This document shows positions 8,499-17,423 of a stretch of DNA of 64,000 nt, one piece after another. The number at the start of each line of letters is the position of its first letter. Within the stretch, counting starts at the first letter, position 1. Origin of the DNA: Bacteroidota bacterium (GTDB lineage Bacteria > Bacteroidota > Bacteroidia > Chitinophagales > Chitinophagaceae); contig JADJQP010000004.1 of the NCBI GenBank assembly GCA_016712665.1, positions 262,809 to 326,808 on the forward strand, written 5' to 3'. The translations under genes were made by a program, and so were the position numbers. The notes below the pieces were generated by a model that worked only from the letters and a program-made list of their open reading frames with translations, was not told where the DNA came from and did no database searches.

Positions 8499-9092
8499 CT
8501 ATTTGATATCCCCTTTCAAATCTTTGCCAAAATGCTTTCCGGCTGCTGCATATGCTTCTTCAATACGAGAGCCCGTATCGTAGTCGTTTCCGCCAAAGGT
8601 TCGACCCGGTGCATTTTTTACTGAATACTTTGCAATGGAGGTTTTGGTAGCGGTTTCGATGATATCTATTTCCAAATCGATTTCAGCATTTTTTCGGGTG
8701 ATATAAATATTATAACCCGGTTCGGTGCGACTTGTATTAATCACCAATGTGTATTTGGCATCGGGATATTTTCCAAGCGCAAATGGGGTTGTTTTCTCAA
8801 ATAATTCTGTAAAATTGGGTTCATATCTTCCTTTGCGGTCGCCTACCCAAGCTTGTTCCCAGTTATCACCTTTACCGGACTCTTTTTTATTGTAATCAGC
8901 CTTTTTAGAAGCTATATAATCTGCTTCATTATCAAATTTTCCGACACTCATTCCATTATAGGTAAATTCGACATTCAGTTTGGTTTCACCGGCCAAGGGC
9001 TTTGGATCACCTGAAAGTTTTTTGATTCGTTGTGCCTCTGTTGTTAACGTTGTCATGAGGAGCACACCGACAATCCATGCTATTTTTTTCAT
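8499..9092 (-). CDS. Secreted protein of unknown function
   Basis: ATG at 9092 starts a clean signal peptide (KKIAWIVGVLLMTTLTTEAQ), giving 197 residues; an ATG 15 bases upstream only adds MQKKS. The mature part has KLNVEFTYNGMSVGKF near its start, then EADYIASKKADYNKKES and KYTLVINTSRTEPGYNIYI, and ends with a small-residue helix SRIEEAYAAAGKHFGKDL. It resembles a family of about 200-residue secreted Bacteroidota proteins without assigned role, and no catalytic motif stands out. It is monocistronic, with its own terminator just downstream, and starts 38 bp after the end of rluD. Confidence 0.65.
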   Translation of the reverse strand: MKKIAWIVGVLLMTTLTTEAQRIKKLSGDPKPLAGETKLNVEFTYNGMSVGKFDNEADYIASKKADYNKKESGKGDNWEQAWVGDRKGRYEPNFTELFEKTTPFALGKYPDAKYTLVINTSRTEPGYNIYITRKNAEIDLEIDIIETATKTSIAKYSVKNAPGRTFGGNDYDTGSRIEEAYAAAGKHFGKDLKGDIK

Positions 9093-9129
9093 ACTTTTTT
9101 TTTGCAAAATTAAACATTAATAATCAGAT

Positions 9130-10194
9130 TTAAATGCCTTTTGCTTTTACATATACTTTCCATCGTTCTAGCACGCTCTGAATATCGGTGGGCATCTCGC
9201 TTTCAAACTGCATTTCTTTGCCAGTACGTGGATGTATGAAACCAAGGGTTTTGGCATGTAAGGCCTGACGGGGACATAAAGCAAAACAATTTTCAACAAA
9301 GGATTTGTATTTGCTAAAGACCGTTCCCTTCAAAACGCGGTCACCACCGTAAGTTGCATCATTAAACAAGGTATGCCCAATATCTTTCATGTGAACCCGT
9401 ATTTGATGGGTACGGCCGGTTTCTAACCTGCATTCAATAAGGGTTACATAATTAAAACGTTCAATTACTTTGTAATGGGTTACGGCATGTTTCCCTTTTT
9501 CATCGTCCTTGTCATACACGGTAAACACTTTTCGATTTCGCTCATGACGACCGATATAGGTATCCACCGTGCCTTCATTTTGTTCTACATCGCCCCATAC
9601 CAAGGCATGATAGCGTCGATTGACTGTATGTTCCATAAATTGATTGGAAAGATGTTGAACCGCTTGCTCATTTTTGCCAACAACTAGTAAACCGGTTGTG
9701 TCTTTATCAATGCGATGTACTAATCCAATGCGTGGTAATAGTTCTTTATCTGCACTTTTTTATTGCAAATAATAGGCCAGTGCATTTACAACGGTGCCGG
9801 AATAATTGCCATGCCCCAAATGCACCACCATATTAAACGGTTTATTGAGAACCAGCACATCTTCATCTTCATACACAATATCGAGGGGTATATTTTCGGG
9901 GATGATTTCGGTACTTTCGGGCTCCCTGAACGTGTAGGCCACTACATGGTCATTGGGTTTAATTTTATAGTTTTGTTTAACCAATTTATCATTGACAAAC
10001 ACACATTCGTCGTCAATAGCCTGTTGTACCTTATTGCGGGTAACATTGGCAATTTTTGTCATTAAGTATTTATCGATTCGTAGGGGTTCCTGCCCTTTTT
10101 CGATAATAAAATCAAAGAAAATAAATTTCTCCTTGGGTTGTTCATCCTGCAATTCGTCATCTTCGAGGTCGGTATTGAGTATGGCTGTATTCAT
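9130..10194 (-). pseudogene. rluD: 23S rRNA pseudouridine synthase RluD, interrupted by an in-frame TAA
   Basis: From ATG 10194 the frame encodes an N-terminal S4-like RNA-binding domain (PLRIDKYLMTKIANVTRNKV) and the start of the catalytic domain (VLVLNKPFNMVVHLGHGNYSG), then hits TAA at 9760-9762. The same frame resumes immediately and continues to 9130 with the catalytic LVHRIDKDTTGLLVV (Asp of the RID motif), ALVWGDVEQNEGTVDTYI and LIECRLETGRTHQIRVHM. The total is about 350 codons, normal for RluD. A single base change (for example CAA or GAA to TAA) explains it; no frameshift is involved. Neither fragment alone holds the complete active site. It could be true inactivation, readthrough or an error. 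Confidence 0.85.
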
Positions 10195-10293
10195 TGGACG
10201 CAAAGGTAGTTTAATTCACGTCAAATGACACGAGTTCCTGATCAATATGTGCAATTTCCCTTCGGTGCGAAATAATATTCCTAATATTGCACC

Positions 10294-11004
10294 ATGCAAG
10301 TAGCTTACCAACATCTTGGCAACATTGAGTATAAAAAGGCCTGGGATTATCAGGAATCATTACTGAGTGAAAATCTTGAAATCAAAAAAAGGAATCGCGA
10401 ACGTGAATTGGGGCAACGAGCGGATGCTTTGGAAGCAACTCACAGTCATTTTTTGATATGCGAGCATGAACCGGTGTTTACGCTCGGTAAAAGTGGGGCC
10501 ATCGAAAATTTATTGGTAAATAATGCATATCTGAAAGAAAAAGGCATTTCGTTTTTTAAAACCAATCGGGGCGGCGATATTACGTTTCATGGTTTGGAGC
10601 AAATCGTAGGTTATCCCATACTTGACCTTGAGTTATTGAAACCGGATATTGTATTGTACATGCGAAATTTGGAAGAAATGGTTATACGAACTCTTGCTGA
10701 ATACGGAATTAAAAGTGAACGAAGCAATGGCGAAACGGGGGTATGGATTGACACCGACATTCCGCATAAGGCCCGCAAAATATGCGCTATGGGTGTGCGA
10801 ACCAGCAGATGGATTACCATGCATGGTTTTGCGCTTAATGTGAATACAGACCTCACCTTTTTTAATATGATAGTGCCCTGCGGGATACAACATAAACAGG
10901 TTACCAGTATGGAAAAGGAGCTGGGAAATAAAATTCCGGTTTCTGAAGTGGAAGAAAAAATCAAAAAGCACTTTCAAGAGGTGTTTGGAGTAGATTTGAA
11001 ATAA
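10294..11004 (+). CDS. lipB: Octanoyl-[acyl-carrier-protein]:protein N-octanoyltransferase LipB
   Basis: 236 residues. LipB moves octanoate from ACP to lipoyl-dependent enzyme domains in the cytoplasm, the first step of lipoate synthesis. It has the family signature RGGDITFHGLEQIVGYPILD (about residues 92-111). The catalytic lysine is in RKICAMGVR (K162) and the catalytic cysteine in NMIVPCGIQ (C196), and CEHEPVFTLGKSG lines the acyl pocket. Length and start agree with the family. It is divergent from rluD and followed about 100 bp later by the oxidase genes. No lipA lies in the window. Confidence 0.96.
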   Translation: MQVAYQHLGNIEYKKAWDYQESLLSENLEIKKRNRERELGQRADALEATHSHFLICEHEPVFTLGKSGAIENLLVNNAYLKEKGISFFKTNRGGDITFHGLEQIVGYPILDLELLKPDIVLYMRNLEEMVIRTLAEYGIKSERSNGETGVWIDTDIPHKARKICAMGVRTSRWITMHGFALNVNTDLTFFNMIVPCGIQHKQVTSMEKELGNKIPVSEVEEKIKKHFQEVFGVDLK

Positions 11005-11108
11005 TTAATAATTTCATTGGTATTTTCTATGAAACTATGGTTTTGATTATTAAATTTGCGATGTTTTAAGACGATTTTTGCATAAAATCATTTAAAACGA
11101 TATCACCA

Positions 11109-11687
11109 ATGAGTACATTAACAGCGCAACGTCAAAAAATACATCCTCACAAGTTTCTTTTGTGGATTGCCATTGCAAGCATCTGTATGATGTTTGCAGG
11201 TTGGACAAGTGCTTTTTTGGTACGTAAGGCGCAAGGCAATTGGTTGATTTTTACCCTACCCACTGCATTTTGGGTTTCTACCTTTGTGATTTTGGCCAGT
11301 AGTGTTACCATGCATCTATCCATCAAGGAGTTTAAAAAACGGAATATGAGTTTGTATAAAAAGCTCATTTCATTGACTGCAATCTTGGGTGTTGCCTTCA
11401 TGTTACTTCAATTTTGGGGATTTTATGATATGCATCATTCCGGTATTACCTTGGCTAGCAATAGTGAGGGTGTATCTGGTAGTTTTATTTATGTGATTTC
11501 AGGCGTGCATTTACTACATATGCTTGGTGGCGTTATTGCTTTGGTGATTGTATTTTTTGTAGTGAATTTTCGTCGTCGCACAAAAATATATTCGAGCAAT
11601 AGTTTGGAAATTTTGGGCACTTATTGGCATTTTGTCGATGTGCTTTGGATATATTTATTTTTATTTTTTATATACAATCAAAAATAA
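11109..11687 (+). CDS. Cytochrome c oxidase subunit III family protein (first copy)
   Basis: 192 residues with five predicted membrane helices (IAIASICMMFAGWTSAFLV, ILASSVTMHLSI, ISLTAILGVAFMLLQFWGFYDM, SGVHLLHMLGGVIALVIVFFVV, DVLWIYLFLFFIY). The pattern HLLHMLGGV followed by LGTYWHFVDVLWIYLFL is diagnostic of heme-copper oxidase subunit III, which stabilises the catalytic subunit. It sits 14 bp before a second, longer subunit III gene; such tandem copies are usual in Bacteroidota caa3-type oxidase loci. Subunits I and II are not in this window. A TAAATTTG element lies about 55 bp upstream but has no well-placed -33 partner. Confidence 0.9.
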   Translation: MSTLTAQRQKIHPHKFLLWIAIASICMMFAGWTSAFLVRKAQGNWLIFTLPTAFWVSTFVILASSVTMHLSIKEFKKRNMSLYKKLISLTAILGVAFMLLQFWGFYDMHHSGITLASNSEGVSGSFIYVISGVHLLHMLGGVIALVIVFFVVNFRRRTKIYSSNSLEILGTYWHFVDVLWIYLFLFFIYNQK

Positions 11688-11701
11688 CATCTTAAATACT
11701 T

Positions 11702-12433
11702 ATGAGTTCAGTAGCAATAGACAAGAAGAAGGCTTGGGGCGGGGGGCAGAGTCCGTTTAATCTTAGTTATGGCAAAATAATGATGTGGTATTTCTTAATG
11801 AGTGATGCCTTTACATTTGGTGCCTTTCTGATTTCGTACGGAACCACCCGTTTTTTCAGTGCCATTTGGCCCGATCCGAATTCTGTTTTCAAATCGTTTC
11901 CGTTTATGGGTGATGCCAATTTACCCTTGATGTTTGTGAGTTTAATGACATTCATTCTGATTCTAAGCTCTGTAACCATGGTTTTGGCTGTACATGCCGG
12001 TCATTGCCGTGACAAAAACGGGGTGATTAAATGGATGATTTGGACCATTATTGGTGGCATTGCATTTTTAAGTTGTCAAGCTTGGGAGTGGAATCACTTA
12101 CATCATCATGGTGCTTGGTGGGGTTCTTTTAGAAATGGAGAAGGCGCTGAATATTTGCCTCATTTTTTCAAGCATGATGTAGATCCGGCCTTATTTGCCA
12201 GTGGCGGTGCGGATGCTGCACACAAATTTTACAATTTCTTTTTTACCATAACTGGTTTCCATGGAGCACACGTTGCTTCAGGCGTACTGTTTAATATTAT
12301 TTTATTATTGAACACCATCAATGGCACCTATGAAAAAAGAGGTCATTATGAAATGGTCGAAAAAATTGGATTATACTGGCACTTTGTAGATTTAGTGTGG
12401 GTATTTGTATTTACGTGTTTTTATTTGTTGTAA
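11702..12433 (+). CDS. Cytochrome c oxidase subunit III
   Basis: 243 residues and multiple membrane helices. It contains the subunit III signature in order: YFLMSDAFTFGAFLISYG, PLMFVSLMTFILILSSVTM, WMIWTIIGGIAFLSCQAWEW, FTITGFHGAHVASGVLFN and a final KIGLYWHFVDLVWVFVF. The segment between helices 3 and 4 carries several histidines (HLHHHGAWWG). It is a longer paralogue of the preceding protein, and both probably assemble into one aa3/caa3-type oxidase in the cytoplasmic membrane. The gene follows its neighbour by 14 bp and precedes the subunit IV gene by 39 bp, forming a three-gene operon ending at the 12.9-kb terminator. Confidence 0.94.
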   Translation: MSSVAIDKKKAWGGGQSPFNLSYGKIMMWYFLMSDAFTFGAFLISYGTTRFFSAIWPDPNSVFKSFPFMGDANLPLMFVSLMTFILILSSVTMVLAVHAGHCRDKNGVIKWMIWTIIGGIAFLSCQAWEWNHLHHHGAWWGSFRNGEGAEYLPHFFKHDVDPALFASGGADAAHKFYNFFFTITGFHGAHVASGVLFNIILLLNTINGTYEKRGHYEMVEKIGLYWHFVDLVWVFVFTCFYLL

Positions 12434-12472
12434 TCAGATTTCATTAATTAGCAAATTTTCAAATTATTCAAT

Positions 12473-12865
12473 ATGTCAGAATTTAGTCATTACGAAGCAG
12501 ATCAATCCGCTTTATATTCAGGAGAACATCATCAAGATGCCAATAGTGCAGAAAGCAAAGCCAAAGTAAAAAAAATATGGATGGTAACCGGAATCCTATC
12601 GGTGGTGACCATCGTAGAAGTTGTATTGGGTTTATATGGCTATAGCGTGGGAATGCCCAAATGGTTAATCAATACGTTTTTTATCGCGCTTACCATGTTT
12701 AAAGCCGGTTATATTGTAAAAGTATTTATGCATCTTGGTGATGAAATTAAGAACATGATTCTTACCATCTTAATCCCACTAACTTTATTTATTTGGTTTA
12801 TTATTGCGTTCCTTATGGACGGAGCATTTTGGTTGCACATTAATCACTACTTTGGAATAAAATAA
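12473..12865 (+). CDS. Cytochrome c oxidase subunit IV family protein
   Basis: 130 residues. A hydrophilic, histidine-containing N-terminus (FSHYEADQSALYSGEHHQD) is followed by three membrane helices (WMVTGILSVVTIVEVVLGLY; LINTFFIALTMFKAGYIVKV, continuing into FMHLGDE; MILTILIPLTLFIWFIIAFL). The helix-2 segment FKAGYIVKVFMHLGDE is the conserved core of the prokaryotic subunit IV family (CyoD/CtaF-like), a small accessory subunit. It is the last gene of the oxidase operon, with a strong terminator 26 bp after the stop codon. Confidence 0.9.
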   Translation: MSEFSHYEADQSALYSGEHHQDANSAESKAKVKKIWMVTGILSVVTIVEVVLGLYGYSVGMPKWLINTFFIALTMFKAGYIVKVFMHLGDEIKNMILTILIPLTLFIWFIIAFLMDGAFWLHINHYFGIK

Positions 12866-12890
12866 TGATTCGTTTTTTATATACAATCAC

Positions 12891-12924
12891 AAAAATCCCT
12901 CTTCAAAAAAGAGGGATTTTTTTT
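12891..12924 (+). terminator. Rho-independent terminator of the oxidase operon
   Basis: AAAATCCCTCTT and AAGAGGGATTTT form a 12-bp stem with a small A-rich loop, followed by a run of T to 12924. It starts 26 bp after the subunit IV stop codon. Confidence 0.92.
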
Positions 12925-12933
12925 AGCTTAGAG

Positions 12934-13047
12934 TCAGCACTAGAAATGCAAAAACGATTCATATTTTGTTAGACTATATTTTGCAAACCTGATACCAAAT
13001 ACCCAATTGACGGTACTGGTAGGGTAAGCTACCGTAAAACAATAGCC
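12934..13047. repeat. Dispersed intergenic repeat, copy 2
   Basis: Aligns in the same orientation with 2451-2571 over its full length; both copies begin TCAGCA and end TAGCC. The right part can form a hairpin, ACGGTA (13010-13015) with TACCGT (13030-13035), enclosing GGTAGGGTAA. The equivalent part of copy 1 has different bases but can still pair, which hints at a conserved structure. This copy begins about 10 bp after the oxidase operon terminator. Confidence 0.6.
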
Positions 13048-13282
13048 TATACATCCAGGTCATCTAAAATTTGTAACACGAGTTGTTAAACCAATGACAA
13101 ATCTCTAGCATTGGGTTCAAAGGATATCTCCCTATTTTTCTTTCTAGCTGTGTGGTTATGAAATGAATTGAGTGAATTGGATTTATGGAGAAACCGGAAT
13201 GCACTTTGCGAGGTATTCAATCTCAGCAAATGGCTGCTACTTCATGGTTACTCATTACCATTCATAGGCAAAGCGAAACTCC
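13048..13282. other. Non-coding stretch after the repeat
   Basis: About 235 bp between the repeat copy and the 3' end of mtaB. Only short scattered frames, no tRNA-like or hairpin structure, and nothing recognisable. Confidence 0.4.
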
Positions 13283-14556
13283 TTATAACGTGCAATTCAC
13301 AATACTATTTACCATCGATGCATCATAGGGTCTTATTACTTTGATATAGTTATCGGTATAACCCTCCATGGTATCTTCTTTATTGGCTTGTTCAAACAAA
13401 ACAGGTCGAATTTGCCCCAGATGTTGCTGGGTAAAATAATTCATTTTCATTTCAGACAAATTTCTTAAAATCTGATTCCGTTCCTTCCGAAGCTGCATAG
13501 GTACCACATTTGGCAAGGTGATGGCGAGGGTGTCGTCACGCTCTGAGTAGGTAAATACATGAAGATACGAAACATCCAACTCATGTAAAAATTGATAGGT
13601 CTGTTGAAATTCTGTATCGGTTTCGCCCGGAAAACCAACAATTACATCTACACCTATACAACAATGAGGCATTCGCTCCTTGATTTGTGCCACCCGTTCG
13701 GTATACAATTCTCTTTTATACCTTCTTCGCATGGCTGCTAATAGGTATTACTACCGCTCTGCAAGGGTATATGAAAGTGCGGCATAAAGGAACGCGATTG
13801 TGATACATAATCAATAATATCGTCTGTTAATAGATTTGGTTCAATGGAAGATATACGAAATCGTGGAATTAGGTTTTGTTGATCAAGTGCTTTTACCAAG
13901 TCAAAAAATGTTTCATTGCTGATTTTTCCGCCATGATACCCTTTTCCAAAATCGCCCAAATTGACACCGGTCAGTACGATTTCTTGACAGTTGCTCAGAG
14001 CCAATTCCTTCACATTACCGAGCACGCCTTGTATGGTGTCGCTTCTGCTATGTCCGCGTGCCAGCGGAATGGTGCAAAAACTACAAGTATAATCGCAACC
14101 ATCCTGCACTTTCAAAAAGGTTCTGGTGCGGTCGTTTACTGAATGAGACGAATGAAATCCCTGAACGTCATCAATATCGCAGCTGCAAATTTTAGTACCA
14201 GCTTCTTTATCAAAATCGAGGACATGCTTCACAATATTGAATTTTTCGCCGGCGCCCACTACCAGGTCCACTCCATCTAATTGCGCAATTTGTTCGGGTT
14301 TGAGCTGGGCATAGCAACCTGTTATGACAATGGTAGCTTGGGGGTTTTTTCGTTTGGCTCGCTTTATCAGTTGCTTGCATTCCTTATCGGCATTTTCGGT
14401 AACAGAGCAGGTATTGATTACATATACATCAGCTTCTTCGTGAAATTCTTTTCGGAGAAACTGATGCTCATCAAACTGTCTTCCAATAGTAGAGGTTTCG
14501 GAGAAGTTGAGTTTACACCCCAAAGTATGATATGCTACAGATTTATTTGAATTCAA
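13283..14556 (-). CDS. mtaB: tRNA (N6-threonylcarbamoyladenosine-37)-C2 methylthiotransferase MtaB, frameshifted
   Basis: The radical-SAM enzyme adds a methylthio group to t6A37 in tRNA. The N-terminal domain holds one Fe-S cluster (HTLGCKLN, INTCSV, ITGCYAQ). The radical SAM domain follows with KVQDGCDYTCSFCTIP (CxxxCxxC). After FHIPLQSGSNT the frame breaks at 13744-13745 (GG; CC on the coding strand): one missing C accounts for it, because the alternative frame continues AAMRRRYKRELY, then VIVGFPGETDTEFQ and a TRAM-like tail to 13283. Joined length is about 424 residues, normal. The preferred start is TTG 14556 (LNSNKSVAYHTLG), since the more upstream TTG lies within the preceding gene's terminator hairpin. 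Confidence 0.88.
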
Positions 14557-14583
14557 GGTTGCAAAAATACGGGAATTATCGCT

Positions 14584-14614
14584 AAAAAAAATGCATCCGC
14601 ACAAGGGCGGATGC
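14584..14614 (-). terminator. Rho-independent terminator of the outer-membrane-like protein gene
   Basis: GCATCCGC and GCGGATGC form a perfect 8-bp stem with a 6-base loop; on the minus strand it is followed by eight to nine T. It lies about 24 bp after the stop of the gene at 14638 and upstream of the mtaB start. Confidence 0.9.
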
Positions 14615-14637
14615 GAAAAAGAAATTGCGACTATTTT

Positions 14638-15384
14638 TTAGAAATAGCGAGCTTGTTCAATATTTTTCTTCCATCTAAGGTCAAAAGCCAAGCCACTCAT
14701 TACCATCCAATGGTTTTGATAAAAACGTTTGCCGTTTAAGGGTACATTGGTGTCCAGCTTGTATTCATTTCGATAATAATTAAATCCTAAGCGCCACCAT
14801 AAGACCTCATTCAGTCGGAAAGAACCGTACGCCTCGCTCATTATGGATCCATAACTGCCATTCAATAAATTTGCATTGAATGCGTAGGGTTCCATTTTAT
14901 ACTTCTGACCCGGTGGAAGCGGATTGGTTTCGTAGGATCGGAAATAGCCCGATTTGCTGTCGCCAAAATTAATACCTCCGAGGTCGGTGTTAAAATGAAC
15001 ATCCACCCCTCTTTTGATATGAATTTTTATGGCGATATATGCATTCAAGGTATTGGTTTGCGCTTCGGGCATATACATGGTATCGGCCCCACCTGGATTG
15101 CGTGCGGTTAGCACCGGACTAGATGTTTCATAATATCGTTTTTTTGAAAAAAACACATTGCCTCGTAAGCCACAACCGATACTAAAAAATTGCTTTTTAC
15201 GACCAATACCATGCAAATAATGCATATTAGCCCCAAGCCCCCAGTGCGGATTGCCATAATAACCCAAATTGCCATAGATGCATGCCTCCGCTGTGCGCTT
15301 CTTTAGAAGTTTCCGCATTTTTTGAGCATCTGCCGTTTGAAACATGCTCGCGCAAATTAACAGGAATAATATACGTTTTATCAT
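14638..15384 (-). CDS. Secreted or outer-membrane protein of unknown function
   Basis: 248 residues starting with a signal peptide (IKRILFLLICASMFQTADAQ). The mature part alternates aromatic and glycine residues in short strands (ACIYGNLGYYGNPHWGLGAN, FFSIGCGLRGNVFF, LWWRLGFNYYRNEY, MSGLAFDLRW) and carries an aromatic final residue (QARYF). That pattern suits an outer-membrane beta-barrel, but no named family is recognised. It has its own terminator just downstream. Its start is about 90 bp from the end of the histidine kinase gene, so the two may be transcribed separately. Confidence 0.6.
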   Translation of the reverse strand: MIKRILFLLICASMFQTADAQKMRKLLKKRTAEACIYGNLGYYGNPHWGLGANMHYLHGIGRKKQFFSIGCGLRGNVFFSKKRYYETSSPVLTARNPGGADTMYMPEAQTNTLNAYIAIKIHIKRGVDVHFNTDLGGINFGDSKSGYFRSYETNPLPPGQKYKMEPYAFNANLLNGSYGSIMSEAYGSFRLNEVLWWRLGFNYYRNEYKLDTNVPLNGKRFYQNHWMVMSGLAFDLRWKKNIEQARYF

Positions 15385-15473
15385 CAGTGATTTTTTTCTA
15401 AGCCATAAAAATAAGGGTTCAAAGATACAATTACAAGTATTTTGTTCAAATCTAAGTGTTTTATGGTATTATT

Positions 15474-17321
15474 TTACAATATGGGCAAATAAATATTTAC
15501 CTGGGTACCCAATGAATTGCCGTCCTCATCTTCCAAATCTATAAATTGTATGGGATGTTCATGCGCTTTTTTGGAAAGTCGCTTGAGTCGTTCTCTGGTA
15601 ATATCAACCCCCTTAGAGTGATGTTTTTTGAGGTTATTCTTGAATAATTGACTGTTCTTTCGTCCAATACCATTGTCAATCACTTCGCATAAAATTTCAT
15701 GATCATTGTGTGGTATTTCCTTGAAATTGATACTTAGATGGGCGTCGCTTTCCTTGTTAAGAAGCCCATGCCAAATGGCATTTTCTACAAAAGGTTGAAT
15801 CACCATGGATGGAATGTCAAAATCTTCGCGGGCGATATCCTCTTCCACAAAAAAGCTGTAAGAAAACCGATTCGAAAATCGCATTAATTCTAAATCGAGA
15901 TAGAGCTTGAGCATTTCGATTTCTTCGGTCAATGAAATTTTACTTTGTTCGGAGGCGTCTAAAATTTTGCGCATCAAGGAGGCAAAATCGGCTAAATAAT
16001 TGCTGGCGATTTGAGGTTCATTTTTTATGATATAGTTTCGTATTGAATTGAGTGAGTTGAATAGAAAATGCGGATTCATTTGCGAACGCAGCGATTTGAT
16101 TTCCAACTCAGCAAATTGTTGTTTGTATTGCGACAATTTCTTTTCTTCTTCTAAAATCAATTGTTGCTTTTTATTTTGATAATATCTATAAATCAAGAAG
16201 GAAGAAAGAATTGCCAATAACAAAGCAATGATAAAAGCAAAAATCAAGGCATTTTTCTCTGATATTTTTCTTGATTGGGTTTGTTGAATAGAGCGCAATT
16301 GCTGATTTTCTCGCTCTTTGAGTTTGGTCTCATACTGTGTTTGAATAAATGCCAAATGTGCAAAATTTTTGTCGCTTAGTAACGAATCGCTTAAATTTTT
16401 GTGTCGACGCAAATAATGGAATGCCGAATCAAATTTTCCGGCCATTTGATATTGATTAGCTATCAAATTATGAATGTCACAGACCTCTGTTGCATTATTC
16501 AACGTCTTGGCAGTCTCAAGTGCTTTGTGCAAAAAATGAATCGAGCTGTCGCTCATTTTTCTTTTTTCAAAACCTATTGAAAAAGCTTTGTAGGCCAGTA
16601 TCTGCAACAGTAATTCATTGGCTGCAACTGCAATGGAGTCGGCTATACGTAAATAGGCAAATGCTTTATCTGTTTCATTCTTTTCGAAGTAGTATTTTGC
16701 CAAATCTATTTTCAGTTGGGTGTTGATATTTGGATCCGGTACATTGTTGGCCAATTGTACACTTTCGTTCCAGTAGTAAAACGCCTTCTCATAATTCTTT
16801 TGAAGAAAATGTACCTGCCCAATTTGCTCTAAATTAATGGCCTGCCCTCTCACCTCCTTAATACTCTTATTGAGCTCCAGTGCCTTTTCAGAGTATTCCA
16901 ATACTTTCTTGTAATCTTTTAGTTTTAGATAATTATCACCAATATTGTTATACGAAATACTAATACCTCGTTGATAGTTGATTTTTTCAGCAAATTTGAT
17001 AGCCTTTAAATAATAATCGGCGCTGCTTTGAAAATTTCCTTCATTGGTTTCTAAAATGGCGTAATTGATATTGGAAAGGCAGATTCCTTTTATAAAGCCG
17101 ATTTTGGTAGCCAGCACCTCACTTTCTTTGGCGTACTGCCATGCTTTTGAAGGGTCAATTTCAGATAGTCGATAGGAAAGTTTATGCGTAGCCATTACAC
17201 GACTTGTGTCTTGCCCCGGATAGGTAAGTAGCCAATTTTGTAAACTATCCACATACTGATTTTGGCTGTAAAGCGATTTACAGGCAATAAGCAGAAAGGA
17301 TAGGAAGAGCCTAATTCTCAT
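15474..17321 (-). CDS. TPR-containing sensor histidine kinase (LytS/YehU type)
   Basis: ATG 17321 gives 615 residues. Order: signal peptide or N-terminal anchor (RIRLFLSFLLIACKSLYSQ); periplasmic tetratricopeptide repeats over about 40-310 (for example YNNIGDNYLKLKDYKKVLEY); a coiled stretch; one membrane helix about 359-380 (IFAFIIALLLAILSSFLIYR); then the His_kinase domain with SQMNPHFLFNSLNSIRNY (phospho-acceptor His about 418) and a C-terminal ATPase domain with VIQPFVENAIWHG and EVIDNGIGRKN. Partners of this class are LytTR response regulators, but none is encoded here, so the kinase is an orphan locally. The sensed signal is unknown. Confidence 0.92.
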   Translation of the reverse strand: MRIRLFLSFLLIACKSLYSQNQYVDSLQNWLLTYPGQDTSRVMATHKLSYRLSEIDPSKAWQYAKESEVLATKIGFIKGICLSNINYAILETNEGNFQSSADYYLKAIKFAEKINYQRGISISYNNIGDNYLKLKDYKKVLEYSEKALELNKSIKEVRGQAINLEQIGQVHFLQKNYEKAFYYWNESVQLANNVPDPNINTQLKIDLAKYYFEKNETDKAFAYLRIADSIAVAANELLLQILAYKAFSIGFEKRKMSDSSIHFLHKALETAKTLNNATEVCDIHNLIANQYQMAGKFDSAFHYLRRHKNLSDSLLSDKNFAHLAFIQTQYETKLKERENQQLRSIQQTQSRKISEKNALIFAFIIALLLAILSSFLIYRYYQNKKQQLILEEEKKLSQYKQQFAELEIKSLRSQMNPHFLFNSLNSIRNYIIKNEPQIASNYLADFASLMRKILDASEQSKISLTEEIEMLKLYLDLELMRFSNRFSYSFFVEEDIAREDFDIPSMVIQPFVENAIWHGLLNKESDAHLSINFKEIPHNDHEILCEVIDNGIGRKNSQLFKNNLKKHHSKGVDITRERLKRLSKKAHEHPIQFIDLEDEDGNSLGTQVNIYLPIL

Positions 17322-17423
17322 ATTCAAGACTATAATATTACAAAGAATTTGGAATAATTTCAGAAATTGATACAGCTTACGAACTTCTATACGCTATTGG
17401 ATGCGTTTGCTTTTTGTCGGGTC

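Noticed and set aside
11109..12433. Two adjacent cytochrome oxidase subunit III genes as a novelty.
   Set aside because: Tandem subunit III genes are normal in Bacteroidota caa3-type oxidase loci.
14557..14604. Upstream TTG start for mtaB.
   Set aside because: It lies in the loop of the terminator of the upstream gene and adds residues unlike the family; TTG at 14556 is preferred.
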